This document shows, one piece after another, positions 6,471 to 14,726 of a stretch of DNA of 18,023 bases (its first letter is position 1; the number at the start of each line of letters is the position of its first letter). Where the stretch lies: positions 1-18,023 of the forward strand of contig CAJTNJ010000019.1 in assembly GCA_910577565.1 (NCBI GenBank). Reading direction: 5' to 3'. Origin of the DNA: an uncultured Oscillospiraceae bacterium (GTDB taxonomy: Bacteria > Bacillota > Clostridia > Oscillospirales > Ruminococcaceae). The notes below the pieces were generated by a model that saw only the letters and a program-made list of their open reading frames with translations, was not told where the DNA came from and ran no database searches. The translations under genes and the position numbers were made by a program.

Positions 6471-9400
6471 TCAAGAGTCGGCATTGCTCTTTTCTATCTC
6501 AACATGCTGATAACACGGCATGCCAGTTCCAGCAGGAATAAGCTTACCAATAATAACATTCTCTTTTAGGCCATTAAGCGGATCAACTTTTCCCTTAATA
6601 GCAGCATCTGTAAGAACACGTGTAGTTTCTTGGAACGATGCAGCTGACAAAAAGCTATCTGTAGCAAGAGATGCTTTCGTTATACCAAGAAGCACAATTT
6701 CCCAAGTAGGCAAATTCACTTTGCTTGGATCTTTAGCATTTGCCTTAAGCTTTTGAACAGTACGAAGCACGTCACTCTTTTCAACAACCGTCCCACTAAC
6801 AAATTCACTGTCACCCGGATCTAATATTCTTACTTTTCTCATCATCTGACGCACTATAACTTCGATATGTTTGTCGTTTATGTCAACACCCTGCATCCTA
6901 TAAGTTTTCTGCACCTCAGAAATAAGATAGTTCTGAACAGCCTGCTCTCCTTTTACTGCCAGCACATCGTGCGGATTAATAGGTCCTTCCGTTAAAGGTT
7001 CACCTGCGGGAATCTCTTGGCCATCTTCAACTTTTATTCTAAATCCAAACGGTATTGTATAGTCTTTTTCATCTCCGTCTTCGCTAGTAACAAATATATG
7101 ACGTGTGCGTTTTATCTCCTCAATTCTGACCTTACCAGCAATCTCAGAAATAATTGAAGAATATTTAGGCCTTCTTCCTTCAAACAACTCCTCAACCCTT
7201 GGAAGACCTTGCGTAATATCTTCAGCCGATGCGATACCTCCTGTGTGGAATGTACGCATTGTAAGCTGTGTACCAGGTTCGCCTATAGATTGAGCTGCAA
7301 TTGTGCCAACTGCCTCACCAATTGCAACAGTGTCATTCCGTGCAAGGTTTGAGCCATAACACTTAGCGCATATTCCAAGACCAGTCTCGCAGGTAAGAAT
7401 TGATCTTATTTTAGTTCTCTTAACGCCAGCTTCAACTATTCTCTTGGCATCGCTGTTTGTGATAAGATCTTTTCTGGACATAAGCAATTCACCAGTTTCT
7501 GGGTGCATAAGATCTTCACATAAATATCTACCAACTAGTCTTTCCTCTAAAGGTTCTATAATTTCGTTGCCGTCTTTGATTTCATAAACCTCTATACCGT
7601 GATCTGTCCCACAATCGTGCTCGCAGACAATAACTTCTTGCGCAACATCAACCAAACGTCTTGTCAAATATCCTGAGTCAGCCGTACGAAGAGCAGTATC
7701 GGCAAGACCCTTTCTTGCTCCACGTGAAGATATAAAATACTCAAGAATGTTTAAGCCTTCACGATAGTTAGCTTTAATGGGTATCTCAATTGTAGCACCA
7801 GATGTGTTTGCTATAAGTCCACGCATTCCGGCTAACTGCCTTATCTGATTTATAGAACCACGAGCTCCTGAATCGGCCATCATGTATATTGGGTTGTAAT
7901 CATCCAAATTTTCTGTCAAAGCATCAGACACTTTCTTTGTGGTTTTGTCCCATGTGTCAATAACAAGGTTATATCTTTCCTCATTTGAAATAAGACCTCT
8001 GCGGTATTGCTTTATGATATCGGATATTTTCTCGTCAGCTTCGTTTAGATACTGCTCCTTTTGTGGAGGAATGACAGCATCACTTATGGCAACTGTTATA
8101 GCTCCTTTTGTTGAATATTTAAAACCTTGAGCTTTAATTTTATCTAAAACTTCCGATGTTACGGCAACGCCATGGCAATCGATGCATCTTGAAACTATGT
8201 CGCCAAGTTGCTTTTTGTCTACTTTAAAGTCTATCTCAAGGTTAAATTGCTCATCTGGATTAGATCTATCAACAAAACCAAGATCTTGAGGTATCGGCTG
8301 ATTGAATATAATCCTTCCCACAGTAGTTTTTATAATTTTGCTTGCTTTTTCATCGTTAATATCTTTCGTAACTCTAACGTTAATAGGGGCATGTAGCGTT
8401 ACATCACCTTCATGATAAGCCATAATTGCTTCGTTAAAGTCACGGAAAGTCTTGCCTTCACCTTTGTCTCCCTCTTTTAAAAGAGTTAGGTAATATGAGC
8501 CAAGCACCATATCTTGAGTAGGGACAGTAACGGGCTTGCCATCAGAAGGTTTTAACAAATTATTCGCAGCAAGCATCAAAAACCTAGCTTCTGCTTGAGC
8601 CTCAGCTGAAAGAGGTACGTGAACAGCCATTTGGTCTCCATCAAAGTCAGCGTTGTATGCAGTACAAGAAAGCGGATGCAGCTTTAATGCTTTTCCTTCA
8701 ACAAGCACAGGTTCAAACGCCTGAATTCCCAAGCGGTGAAGTGTAGGCGCACGATTAAGCAAAACCGGATGTCCTTTAATGACAGTCTCTAAAGCATCCC
8801 AAACCTCAGGCCTTGCTCTTTCAACCATCTTTCTTGCACTCTTTATATTAGAAGCAGAACCTGTTTCAACCAGGCGTTTCATGACAAAAGGTTTAAACAG
8901 CTCAAGCGCCATTTCCTTTGGAAGTCCGCACTGATACATCTTCAGTTCTGGTCCAACAACAATAACTGAACGACCGGAATAGTCAACACGTTTACCAAGC
9001 AAATTCTGACGAAAACGTCCTTGCTTACCCTTTAACATGTCAGACAAAGACTTAAGCGGACGGTTGTTTGGCCCTGTAACAGGTCTTCCTCTTCTTCCAT
9101 TATCTATCAATGCATCAACTGCTTCCTGAAGCATGCGCTTTTCGTTTCTTACTATAATGTCAGGTGCATTTAGCTCAAGCAATCTTTTTAGCCTGTTATT
9201 TCGGTTAATAACCCGACGGTAAAGATCGTTAAGGTCAGATGTTGCAAACCTACCACCATCTAACTGAACCATTGGTCTTATATCCGGTGGAATTACAGGA
9301 ATTACATCCAAAATCATCCATTCGGGTTTATTGCCGCTATTTATGAAAGCTTCTGCAATCTCTAAACGACGGATCGCTTTAACTCTTTTTTGACCTGTAG

Positions 9401-9989
9401 AATTCTCTATTTCTTTTTTTAAATTCTTAACCAAAGCCTCAAAATCAATATCGGACAAAAGCTCTTTTATAGCCTCTGCTCCCATTTCGGCGCGAAAATC
9501 ATTTTCATAGCGCTCATACATATCGTCATATTCTTTTTCACTAAGAACCTGTCCGCGCTCAAGAACCGTCTCACCGGGATCAATAACAATATACTTAACG
9601 AAATAAAGCACTTCCTCAAGTATGCGAGGAGATATGTCAAGCAACAACCCCATGCGTGAAGGGATACCTTTAAAGTACCATATGTGGGACACGGGAGCTG
9701 CAAGTTCAATGTGGCCCATGCGCTCACGTCTTACTTTTGCGCGAGTAACTTCAACACCGCACTTTTCACAAACCTTGCCCTTATAACGCAAGCGTTTATA
9801 TTTGCCGCAGTGACATTCCCAGTCCTTTGTGGGCCCAAATATACGTTCACAGAAAAGACCGTCCTTTTCCGGTTTTAAGGTACGGTAATTTATAGTTTCA
9901 GGCTTTTTAACTTCACCAAAAGACCATTCACGTATCTGATCCGGTGAAGACAAACCGATTTTTATAGAATCAAAAACATTAAACTCCAT
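6471..9989 (-). CDS. rpoC: DNA-directed RNA polymerase subunit beta'
   Basis: This 1172-residue protein is the largest subunit of RNA polymerase and carries the active-site magnesium. The catalytic loop NADFDGDQMAVH starts at residue 446 (Asp448, 450 and 452). The N-terminal zinc-binding site is C59, C61, C74 and C77. The second zinc site is C793, C867, C874 and C877. The clamp-helix and rudder region RPMVQLDGGRFATSDLNDLY is present, and the bridge-helix and trigger-loop segment includes AAQSIGEPGTQLTMRTFHTGG. Length is close to the B. subtilis protein (1199), with no lineage-specific large insert. AGGAGGA is 6 bases before the ATG. It follows rpoB by 132 bp. It converges with tuf and no clear terminator follows its stop codon. 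Confidence 0.98.
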   Translation of the reverse strand: MEFNVFDSIKIGLSSPDQIREWSFGEVKKPETINYRTLKPEKDGLFCERIFGPTKDWECHCGKYKRLRYKGKVCEKCGVEVTRAKVRRERMGHIELAAPVSHIWYFKGIPSRMGLLLDISPRILEEVLYFVKYIVIDPGETVLERGQVLSEKEYDDMYERYENDFRAEMGAEAIKELLSDIDFEALVKNLKKEIENSTGQKRVKAIRRLEIAEAFINSGNKPEWMILDVIPVIPPDIRPMVQLDGGRFATSDLNDLYRRVINRNNRLKRLLELNAPDIIVRNEKRMLQEAVDALIDNGRRGRPVTGPNNRPLKSLSDMLKGKQGRFRQNLLGKRVDYSGRSVIVVGPELKMYQCGLPKEMALELFKPFVMKRLVETGSASNIKSARKMVERARPEVWDALETVIKGHPVLLNRAPTLHRLGIQAFEPVLVEGKALKLHPLSCTAYNADFDGDQMAVHVPLSAEAQAEARFLMLAANNLLKPSDGKPVTVPTQDMVLGSYYLTLLKEGDKGEGKTFRDFNEAIMAYHEGDVTLHAPINVRVTKDINDEKASKIIKTTVGRIIFNQPIPQDLGFVDRSNPDEQFNLEIDFKVDKKQLGDIVSRCIDCHGVAVTSEVLDKIKAQGFKYSTKGAITVAISDAVIPPQKEQYLNEADEKISDIIKQYRRGLISNEERYNLVIDTWDKTTKKVSDALTENLDDYNPIYMMADSGARGSINQIRQLAGMRGLIANTSGATIEIPIKANYREGLNILEYFISSRGARKGLADTALRTADSGYLTRRLVDVAQEVIVCEHDCGTDHGIEVYEIKDGNEIIEPLEERLVGRYLCEDLMHPETGELLMSRKDLITNSDAKRIVEAGVKRTKIRSILTCETGLGICAKCYGSNLARNDTVAIGEAVGTIAAQSIGEPGTQLTMRTFHTGGIASAEDITQGLPRVEELFEGRRPKYSSIISEIAGKVRIEEIKRTRHIFVTSEDGDEKDYTIPFGFRIKVEDGQEIPAGEPLTEGPINPHDVLAVKGEQAVQNYLISEVQKTYRMQGVDINDKHIEVIVRQMMRKVRILDPGDSEFVSGTVVEKSDVLRTVQKLKANAKDPSKVNLPTWEIVLLGITKASLATDSFLSAASFQETTRVLTDAAIKGKVDPLNGLKENVIIGKLIPAGTGMPCYQHVEIEKSNADS

Positions 9990-10121
9990 AAAGCGTCCTC
10001 CTATTAAAGATCATACAATTAATATCATTTAAGCTCAATCTGAACATTCATTTAAAAATCACGATCGATTAAACATTATTTTTTATTATAGATTGCGTGT
10101 CAGATAAAAATATTATGCTTA

Positions 10122-13100
10122 TTACATATCCTCGTCATCATCAGGATTGTTAATATCGAACCCTTCAAAATCGCTCTCAACTTCAACCTCTGAAAAAGCA
10201 TCTTCATCAATCGGAGTTGCAAGTCCTATATCGTCATCATATTCAAAAGAAGTTTTAAGGTCTATCTCATTTTTATCTCCATCTAAAACCTTAATATCAA
10301 GAGCGAGTGATTGCAACTCTTTAATAAGAACGCGGAATGCTTCTGGCGCACCGGGTCTTGCAACATTTTTGCCCTTAACTATTGCCTCATATGTTTTGAC
10401 CCTACCATTAGTATCGTCAGATTTAATTGTCAAAATCTCCTGCAGCGTATAGGCAGCGCCATAAGCCTCAAGTGCCCAAACTTCCATCTCTCCGAACCTT
10501 TGTCCTCCAAACTGTGCCTTACCACCAAGCGGTTGCTGAGTAACAAGCGAGTAAGGGCCTGTTGAACGAGCATGTATTTTATCATCAACCAGGTGATGAA
10601 GTTTTAAAAAGTACATATATCCAACCGTTACGGGGTTATCAAACGGTTCACCGGTTCTTCCATCATAAAGTACAGTCTTTCCATCTTCGCTGAGGCCCGC
10701 CTCTTTTAAAAGCTGCCGAACATCTGATTCATGCGCTCCGTCAAAGACTGGCGTTGCAACCTTCCAACCAAGCGTTTTAGCAGCCATTCCAAGATGAACT
10801 TCAAGCACCTGTCCGATGTTCATACGCGATGGAACTCCAAGCGGATTAAGAACAATATCAAGCGGCCTGCCATCAGGCAAAAATGGCATATCTTCCTGCG
10901 GCAATATGCGTGAAACAACGCCTTTGTTTCCATGCCTACCTGCAACTTTGTCGCCGACACTTATCTTTCGCTTTTGGATTATATAACAACGCACAACCAT
11001 ATTTACGCCCGGAGACAATTCATCAGAATTCTCTCTTGTAAACACTTTGATGTCTTTAATTATTCCATATTCACCATGAGGCACACGAAGTGAGGTATCG
11101 CGAACTTCTCTTGCTTTTTCGCCGAATATGGCTCTAAGCAAACGCTCCTCAGCAGTTAATTCTGTCTCTCCTTTTGGCGTAACCTTACCAACCAATATGT
11201 CGCCTGCTCTAACCTCAGCGCCTATGCGGATAATTCCGTTTTCGTCAAGGTTTCTAAGAGCATCCTCACCAACATTTGGAATCTCTCTGGTTATTTCTTC
11301 GGCCCCAAGCTTTGTATCTCTTGCTTCACACTCATATTCTTCAATATGAATAGAAGTATAAACGTCATCACGGACTATTCTTTCATTAATGAGCACAGCA
11401 TCTTCGTAATTATAACCTTCCCAAGTCATAAAGCCGATCAAAACATTTTTACCAAGACTTATTTCACCCTGATCGGTAGCAGGTCCGTCAGCTATTACTT
11501 GGCCTTTATATACCTTTTCGCCTTTGTTTACAATCGGTCTTTGGTTAACGCAGGTGCTTTGGTTTGATCGCATAAACTTAATTAGTTTATACTCGTGATC
11601 TACTTTTTTGTCGTCTGTTATAACAATCTTTTCGCCGGAAAGACTTGATACGACGCCATCAACTTTAGAACGTACAACAACGCCCGAATCGACAGCAGCT
11701 TTATACTCTATGCCCGTACCAACCACAGGAGCCTCTGTTTTTAAGAGCGGAACCGCTTGGCGTTGCATGTTTGCACCCATAAGTGCACGGTTTGCATCGT
11801 CGTTTTCCAAAAACGGAATCATAGCGGTAGCAACAGATACAACCATTTTAGGAGACACGTCCATAAAGTCAACCGACTCTCTTTCAACCTCCAAAATCTG
11901 GTCAAGATATCTTGCGTTAACACGCGATCTTTTAAATTTATTATCTTCAGTAAGCGGCTCATTAGCCTGAGCGACAACATAATTATCTTCAACATCAGCT
12001 GTCATGTAGACAACTTCATCGGTTACTCTTCCTGTTTCTTTGTCGACACGCCTATAAGGTGCCTCAATGAAACCATATTTGTTAAGACGGGCAAAAGAAG
12101 CAAGATATGAGATAAGTCCAATGTTCGGGCCTTCAGGAGTTTCTATCGGACACATTCTTCCATAGTGTGAGTAGTGAACGTCACGAACTTCAAATCCTGC
12201 GCGGTCACGCGAAAGACCACCCGGTCCCAAAGCAGAGAGACGACGCTTATGAGTAAGTTCTGCTAAAGGATTTGTCTGATCCATAAACTGAGAGAGCGGG
12301 GACGAGCCAAAAAATTCTTTAATTGCTGCAACTACCGGGCGAATGTTTATTAGCGCTTGCGGTGTTATAACATCAGAATCTTGGGCTTGGAGTGTCATAC
12401 GTTCACGAATGACACGCTCCATTCTGGAAAAGCCTATGCGAAATTGGTTTTGCAAAAGCTCACCAACACTTCTTATGCGCCTATTGCCCAAATGGTCGAT
12501 ATCATCTGTTGTTCCGATTCCCTCAGCAAGACAATTAACATAGTTTATAGATGCAAAAATATCATCTTTTATTATATATTTTGGAACAAGCTTGTCGGCA
12601 TTGTCTTTTATTGCAGTTTTCAAATCATTTTCATCGGGATATTGTTCCATAAGAGCGCGCAAAACTTTAAATCTTACTTTTTCATTAATACCATACTTTT
12701 CAGGATCAATATCAACATAGTCGGTTATTTCAACCATTCCGTTTGATATAACTTTAACAACTGTTCCTTCAACATCAAGATAAACCGTATCAACACCGGC
12801 TTTTTCAATTTCAATAGCTTTTTCTTTATTAATGATATCAGAAGCATTTGCTAGAATTTCACCAGTTAACTCATTAATTACAGGCTCAGCTAATTTGTAG
12901 CCTATAATTCTGTTAGATATAGCGAGTTTTTTATTATATTTATATCTTCCAACGCGCGATAGATCGTAGCGTCTATCATCAAAGAAAAGGTTTCTAATAT
13001 GAGTGACAGCGGAATCGATCGTTGGAGGTTCGCCTGGCCTTAACTTTCTGTAAACTTCAATTAAAGCTTCCTCACCATTTTTAGTATTGTCTTTATCAGT

Positions 13101-13814
13101 TATTGTTTGGAATATGCGCTTGTCTTCACCGAAGATATCGTAAATTTCCTGATCTGTTCCATATGCACCCGTGAACACATCTTCACCATTTTCGCTGATG
13201 TCCTGAGTGCAAAGCAGTGCACGTATGAAAACAGTAATAGGAATTTTTCTGTTTTTATCTATACGGACGTAAAAAATATCATTTGAGTCTGTTTCAAACT
13301 CAAGCCATGCGCCTCTGTTAGGAATTATTGTAGTCGAGAACTTTTTCTTTCCCGTTTTATCATATTCACTACCATAATATACACCTGGTGAACGAACCAA
13401 TTGAGAGACTATTACACGCTCAGCACCATTAATTATAAAGGTGCCACTGGAAGTCATGAGCGGAAAGTCACCCATGAAAATTTCCTGTTCTTTAATCTCT
13501 CCCGTTTCCATATTTTTGAGACGAGCTTTAACACGAAATGGAACTGCATAGTTGGCATCACGCTCTTTACACTCAGCAACATCATATTTGGGTTCATCAT
13601 CGAAACGATAATCGACAAACTCAAGAATTAAATTGCCGGAATGGTCAGATATGTATGACGCATCTTTAAAAACCTCTTTTATGCCTTCTTTAATAAACCA
13701 TTCATATGAATTTTTTTGCACCTCAATTAAATTTGGCATATCCAAAACTTCATTAATTCTTGCAAAACTCATTCGTGTGGTTTTTCCCATCTCAACGGGT
13801 TTTACGTTCACCAT
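10122..13814 (-). CDS. rpoB: DNA-directed RNA polymerase subunit beta
   Basis: This 1230-residue protein forms the second catalytic lobe of RNA polymerase. The rifampicin region is at about 503-529. Asp512, His522 and Ser527 (E. coli D516, H526 and S531) are unmutated, which predicts a rifampicin-sensitive enzyme. One difference is Pro506 where E. coli and B. subtilis have Gln (E. coli 510). GDKVAGRHGNKG at 954-965 holds the conserved active-site lysines (956, 964). The C-terminus is an acidic tail ending NNPDDDEDM. GGAGGA lies 10 bases before the ATG. It is first in a two-gene operon with rpoC. The usual upstream rplJ-rplL genes are absent, replaced by its own promoter and a long leader. Confidence 0.98.
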   Translation of the reverse strand: MVNVKPVEMGKTTRMSFARINEVLDMPNLIEVQKNSYEWFIKEGIKEVFKDASYISDHSGNLILEFVDYRFDDEPKYDVAECKERDANYAVPFRVKARLKNMETGEIKEQEIFMGDFPLMTSSGTFIINGAERVIVSQLVRSPGVYYGSEYDKTGKKKFSTTIIPNRGAWLEFETDSNDIFYVRIDKNRKIPITVFIRALLCTQDISENGEDVFTGAYGTDQEIYDIFGEDKRIFQTITDKDNTKNGEEALIEVYRKLRPGEPPTIDSAVTHIRNLFFDDRRYDLSRVGRYKYNKKLAISNRIIGYKLAEPVINELTGEILANASDIINKEKAIEIEKAGVDTVYLDVEGTVVKVISNGMVEITDYVDIDPEKYGINEKVRFKVLRALMEQYPDENDLKTAIKDNADKLVPKYIIKDDIFASINYVNCLAEGIGTTDDIDHLGNRRIRSVGELLQNQFRIGFSRMERVIRERMTLQAQDSDVITPQALINIRPVVAAIKEFFGSSPLSQFMDQTNPLAELTHKRRLSALGPGGLSRDRAGFEVRDVHYSHYGRMCPIETPEGPNIGLISYLASFARLNKYGFIEAPYRRVDKETGRVTDEVVYMTADVEDNYVVAQANEPLTEDNKFKRSRVNARYLDQILEVERESVDFMDVSPKMVVSVATAMIPFLENDDANRALMGANMQRQAVPLLKTEAPVVGTGIEYKAAVDSGVVVRSKVDGVVSSLSGEKIVITDDKKVDHEYKLIKFMRSNQSTCVNQRPIVNKGEKVYKGQVIADGPATDQGEISLGKNVLIGFMTWEGYNYEDAVLINERIVRDDVYTSIHIEEYECEARDTKLGAEEITREIPNVGEDALRNLDENGIIRIGAEVRAGDILVGKVTPKGETELTAEERLLRAIFGEKAREVRDTSLRVPHGEYGIIKDIKVFTRENSDELSPGVNMVVRCYIIQKRKISVGDKVAGRHGNKGVVSRILPQEDMPFLPDGRPLDIVLNPLGVPSRMNIGQVLEVHLGMAAKTLGWKVATPVFDGAHESDVRQLLKEAGLSEDGKTVLYDGRTGEPFDNPVTVGYMYFLKLHHLVDDKIHARSTGPYSLVTQQPLGGKAQFGGQRFGEMEVWALEAYGAAYTLQEILTIKSDDTNGRVKTYEAIVKGKNVARPGAPEAFRVLIKELQSLALDIKVLDGDKNEIDLKTSFEYDDDIGLATPIDEDAFSEVEVESDFEGFDINNPDDDEDM

Positions 13815-13839
13815 ATACTTTAATTCCTCCGTTTCTTAT

Positions 13840-13899
13840 TTAGACGTATAACCTGGATCTTTTAATTAGTGGTTTTAAAATAACCAGTTTTCTTTGCAT
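13840..13899 (-). CDS. Possible 19-codon upstream ORF in the rpoB leader
   Basis: On the rpoB transcript, AAGGAGG (13902-13908) is followed after only two bases by an ATG that opens a 19-codon frame, MQRKLVILKPLIKRSRLYV. It ends in TAA 25 bases before the rpoB start codon. The peptide is short and rich in Lys and Arg. A strong Shine-Dalgarno 90 bases before rpoB with no other gene to serve is notable, but a two-base spacing is far below the usual 5-9, which argues against efficient translation. The site could be a decoy, a leader-peptide start or a remnant. No similarity to a known peptide is recognised. Confidence 0.3.
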   Translation of the reverse strand: MQRKLVILKPLIKRSRLYV

Positions 13900-13962
13900 G
13901 GCCTCCTTAAAAAAATTTTTTATAAATTTTAAAATTCAACTCTATTCAAATGGATTTTAGTA

Positions 13963-13994
13963 AACTTTTTGTAAACTAAATATTAACTTTTTGT
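13963..13994 (-). repeat. Direct repeat AACTTTTTGT in the rpoB leader
   Basis: AACTTTTTGT occurs at 13963-13972 and 13985-13994 (+ strand), exactly 22 bp apart, about two helical turns. Flanking bases agree too (A or G, then AAC, on the right). On the rpoB transcript the repeats read ACAAAAAGTT. They lie 55-85 bases after the expected transcription start. They could be a two-site protein- or RNA-binding target; function unknown. Confidence 0.45.
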
Positions 13995-14000
13995 GAACAA

Positions 14001-14038
14001 TATGGGCAAAAATTAACAAATTAGCCCAATAGCCCATA
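14001..14038 (-). promoter_or_regulatory. Inverted repeat at the start of the rpoB transcript
   Basis: TATGGGC (14001-14007) and GCCCATA (14032-14038) form a perfect 7-bp stem with a 24-base loop. The loop holds another GGGC copy (TTAGCCC, + strand, 14021-14027), which could pair instead with the same arm. Two mutually exclusive stems are therefore possible within the first 50 bases of the rpoBC mRNA. No T-run follows, so it is not an intrinsic terminator. Confidence 0.4.
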
Positions 14039-14055
14039 ATTTGATACAGTGTATT

Positions 14056-14084
14056 ATTATAATATAATTGTCAAGCTGTGTCAA
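14056..14084 (-). promoter_or_regulatory. Consensus promoter of the rpoBC operon
   Basis: On the minus strand, TTGACA (14084-14079), a 17-bp spacer and TATAAT (14061-14056) are all at consensus. Transcription should start near 14049, giving a leader of about 235 nt. A second TTGACA copy lies 10 bp downstream of the first, inside the spacer, at + strand 14069-14074. Confidence 0.9.
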
Positions 14085-14121
14085 GGATTTTTTGAAGAAA
14101 ATGATGTAGGTGTTTTAGGTG

Positions 14122-14520
14122 TTATACATTAGAAAAAGAAAAAAGAGTATGTTTAACATAGTACCAATTCAAAGGACGCATTGGAAAATTATTATATTTA
14201 CGCACTCTAACCACTAGTTGCTTTTTGAAATCATCGAAGGAATAGAATCTATACAAAGCATAAAATTCTTCGTTGTCCTTACGATATGAATGTTCCACTT
14301 TCCCATTATGTCTTGGTGTGCATGGCCTTATCAGTTTGTGCTTTATTCTTAACTTTAAAAGAGTAACTTCAAATAAGGTTTTTAGATATTTTAGAGTTTA
14401 AACGATTGTTGAATTTAAATAATTGTATGTTTGAATAACTCAATATTATAAGGAAAAGCATTGATTAAATGTTTTAAATAGAGCTGTTCTATTCGAAAGT
14501 TTCTAGATAGAAAAATTGGT
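14122..14520 (-). pseudogene. C-terminal remnant of an rve/DDE (IS481/IS3-like) transposase
   Basis: On the minus strand an open frame from 14397 to the TAA at 14122-14124 encodes the last ~91 residues of an integrase-core transposase: IKHKLIRPCTPRHNGKVEHS, then FYSFDDFKKQL and YNNFPMRPLNW. The glutamate of HNGKVE (codon 14293-14295) is the third catalytic acid. Upstream, LKHLINAFPYNIE (14477-14439) is in a different frame and is followed by QTYN where QTDN is expected, so a catalytic Asp is lost. A stop at 14398-14400 also interrupts it. No N-terminal half, ends or target duplication are recognised. It lies 38 bp upstream of the rpoBC promoter. The family label is by motif memory only. Confidence 0.75.
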
Positions 14521-14642
14521 TATATTAATATATTCAAAAACTATAGTTAAAGAAAAATGTACTAATTTTAAATTAATAAATTAAAAATACGCAAATTTTA
14601 TATAAAAGCACTTAATTTGATTACAATACTTAGTAAAAAATG

Positions 14643-14670
14643 TTGTATTTAAGTTTAAATGTGATAAAAT
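14643..14670 (+). promoter_or_regulatory. Probable promoter of the potassium transporter gene
   Basis: TTGTAT (14643-14648), 16 bp, TAAAAT (14665-14670), with TG one base before the -10 box (14662-14663). It would start transcription about 50 bases before the ATG at 14727. Confidence 0.5.
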
Positions 14671-14726
14671 TAAGTTAACAAATATCAATTATCATAATAA
14701 AATAACTATAGGGGACTAAAAATAAT

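Noticed and set aside
5824..6569. Several overlapping + strand frames rich in Phe and Leu after the tuf gap
   Set aside because: They are antisense to the IS1 transposase remnant and the 3' end of rpoC. The Phe/Leu-rich composition reflects the T-rich strand, and they have no ribosome-binding sites.
10085..10090. Perfect minus-strand TATAAT in the rpoB-rpoC spacer
   Set aside because: No matching -35 box at 16-18 bp and no extended -10 TG; in A+T-rich DNA this is likely chance.
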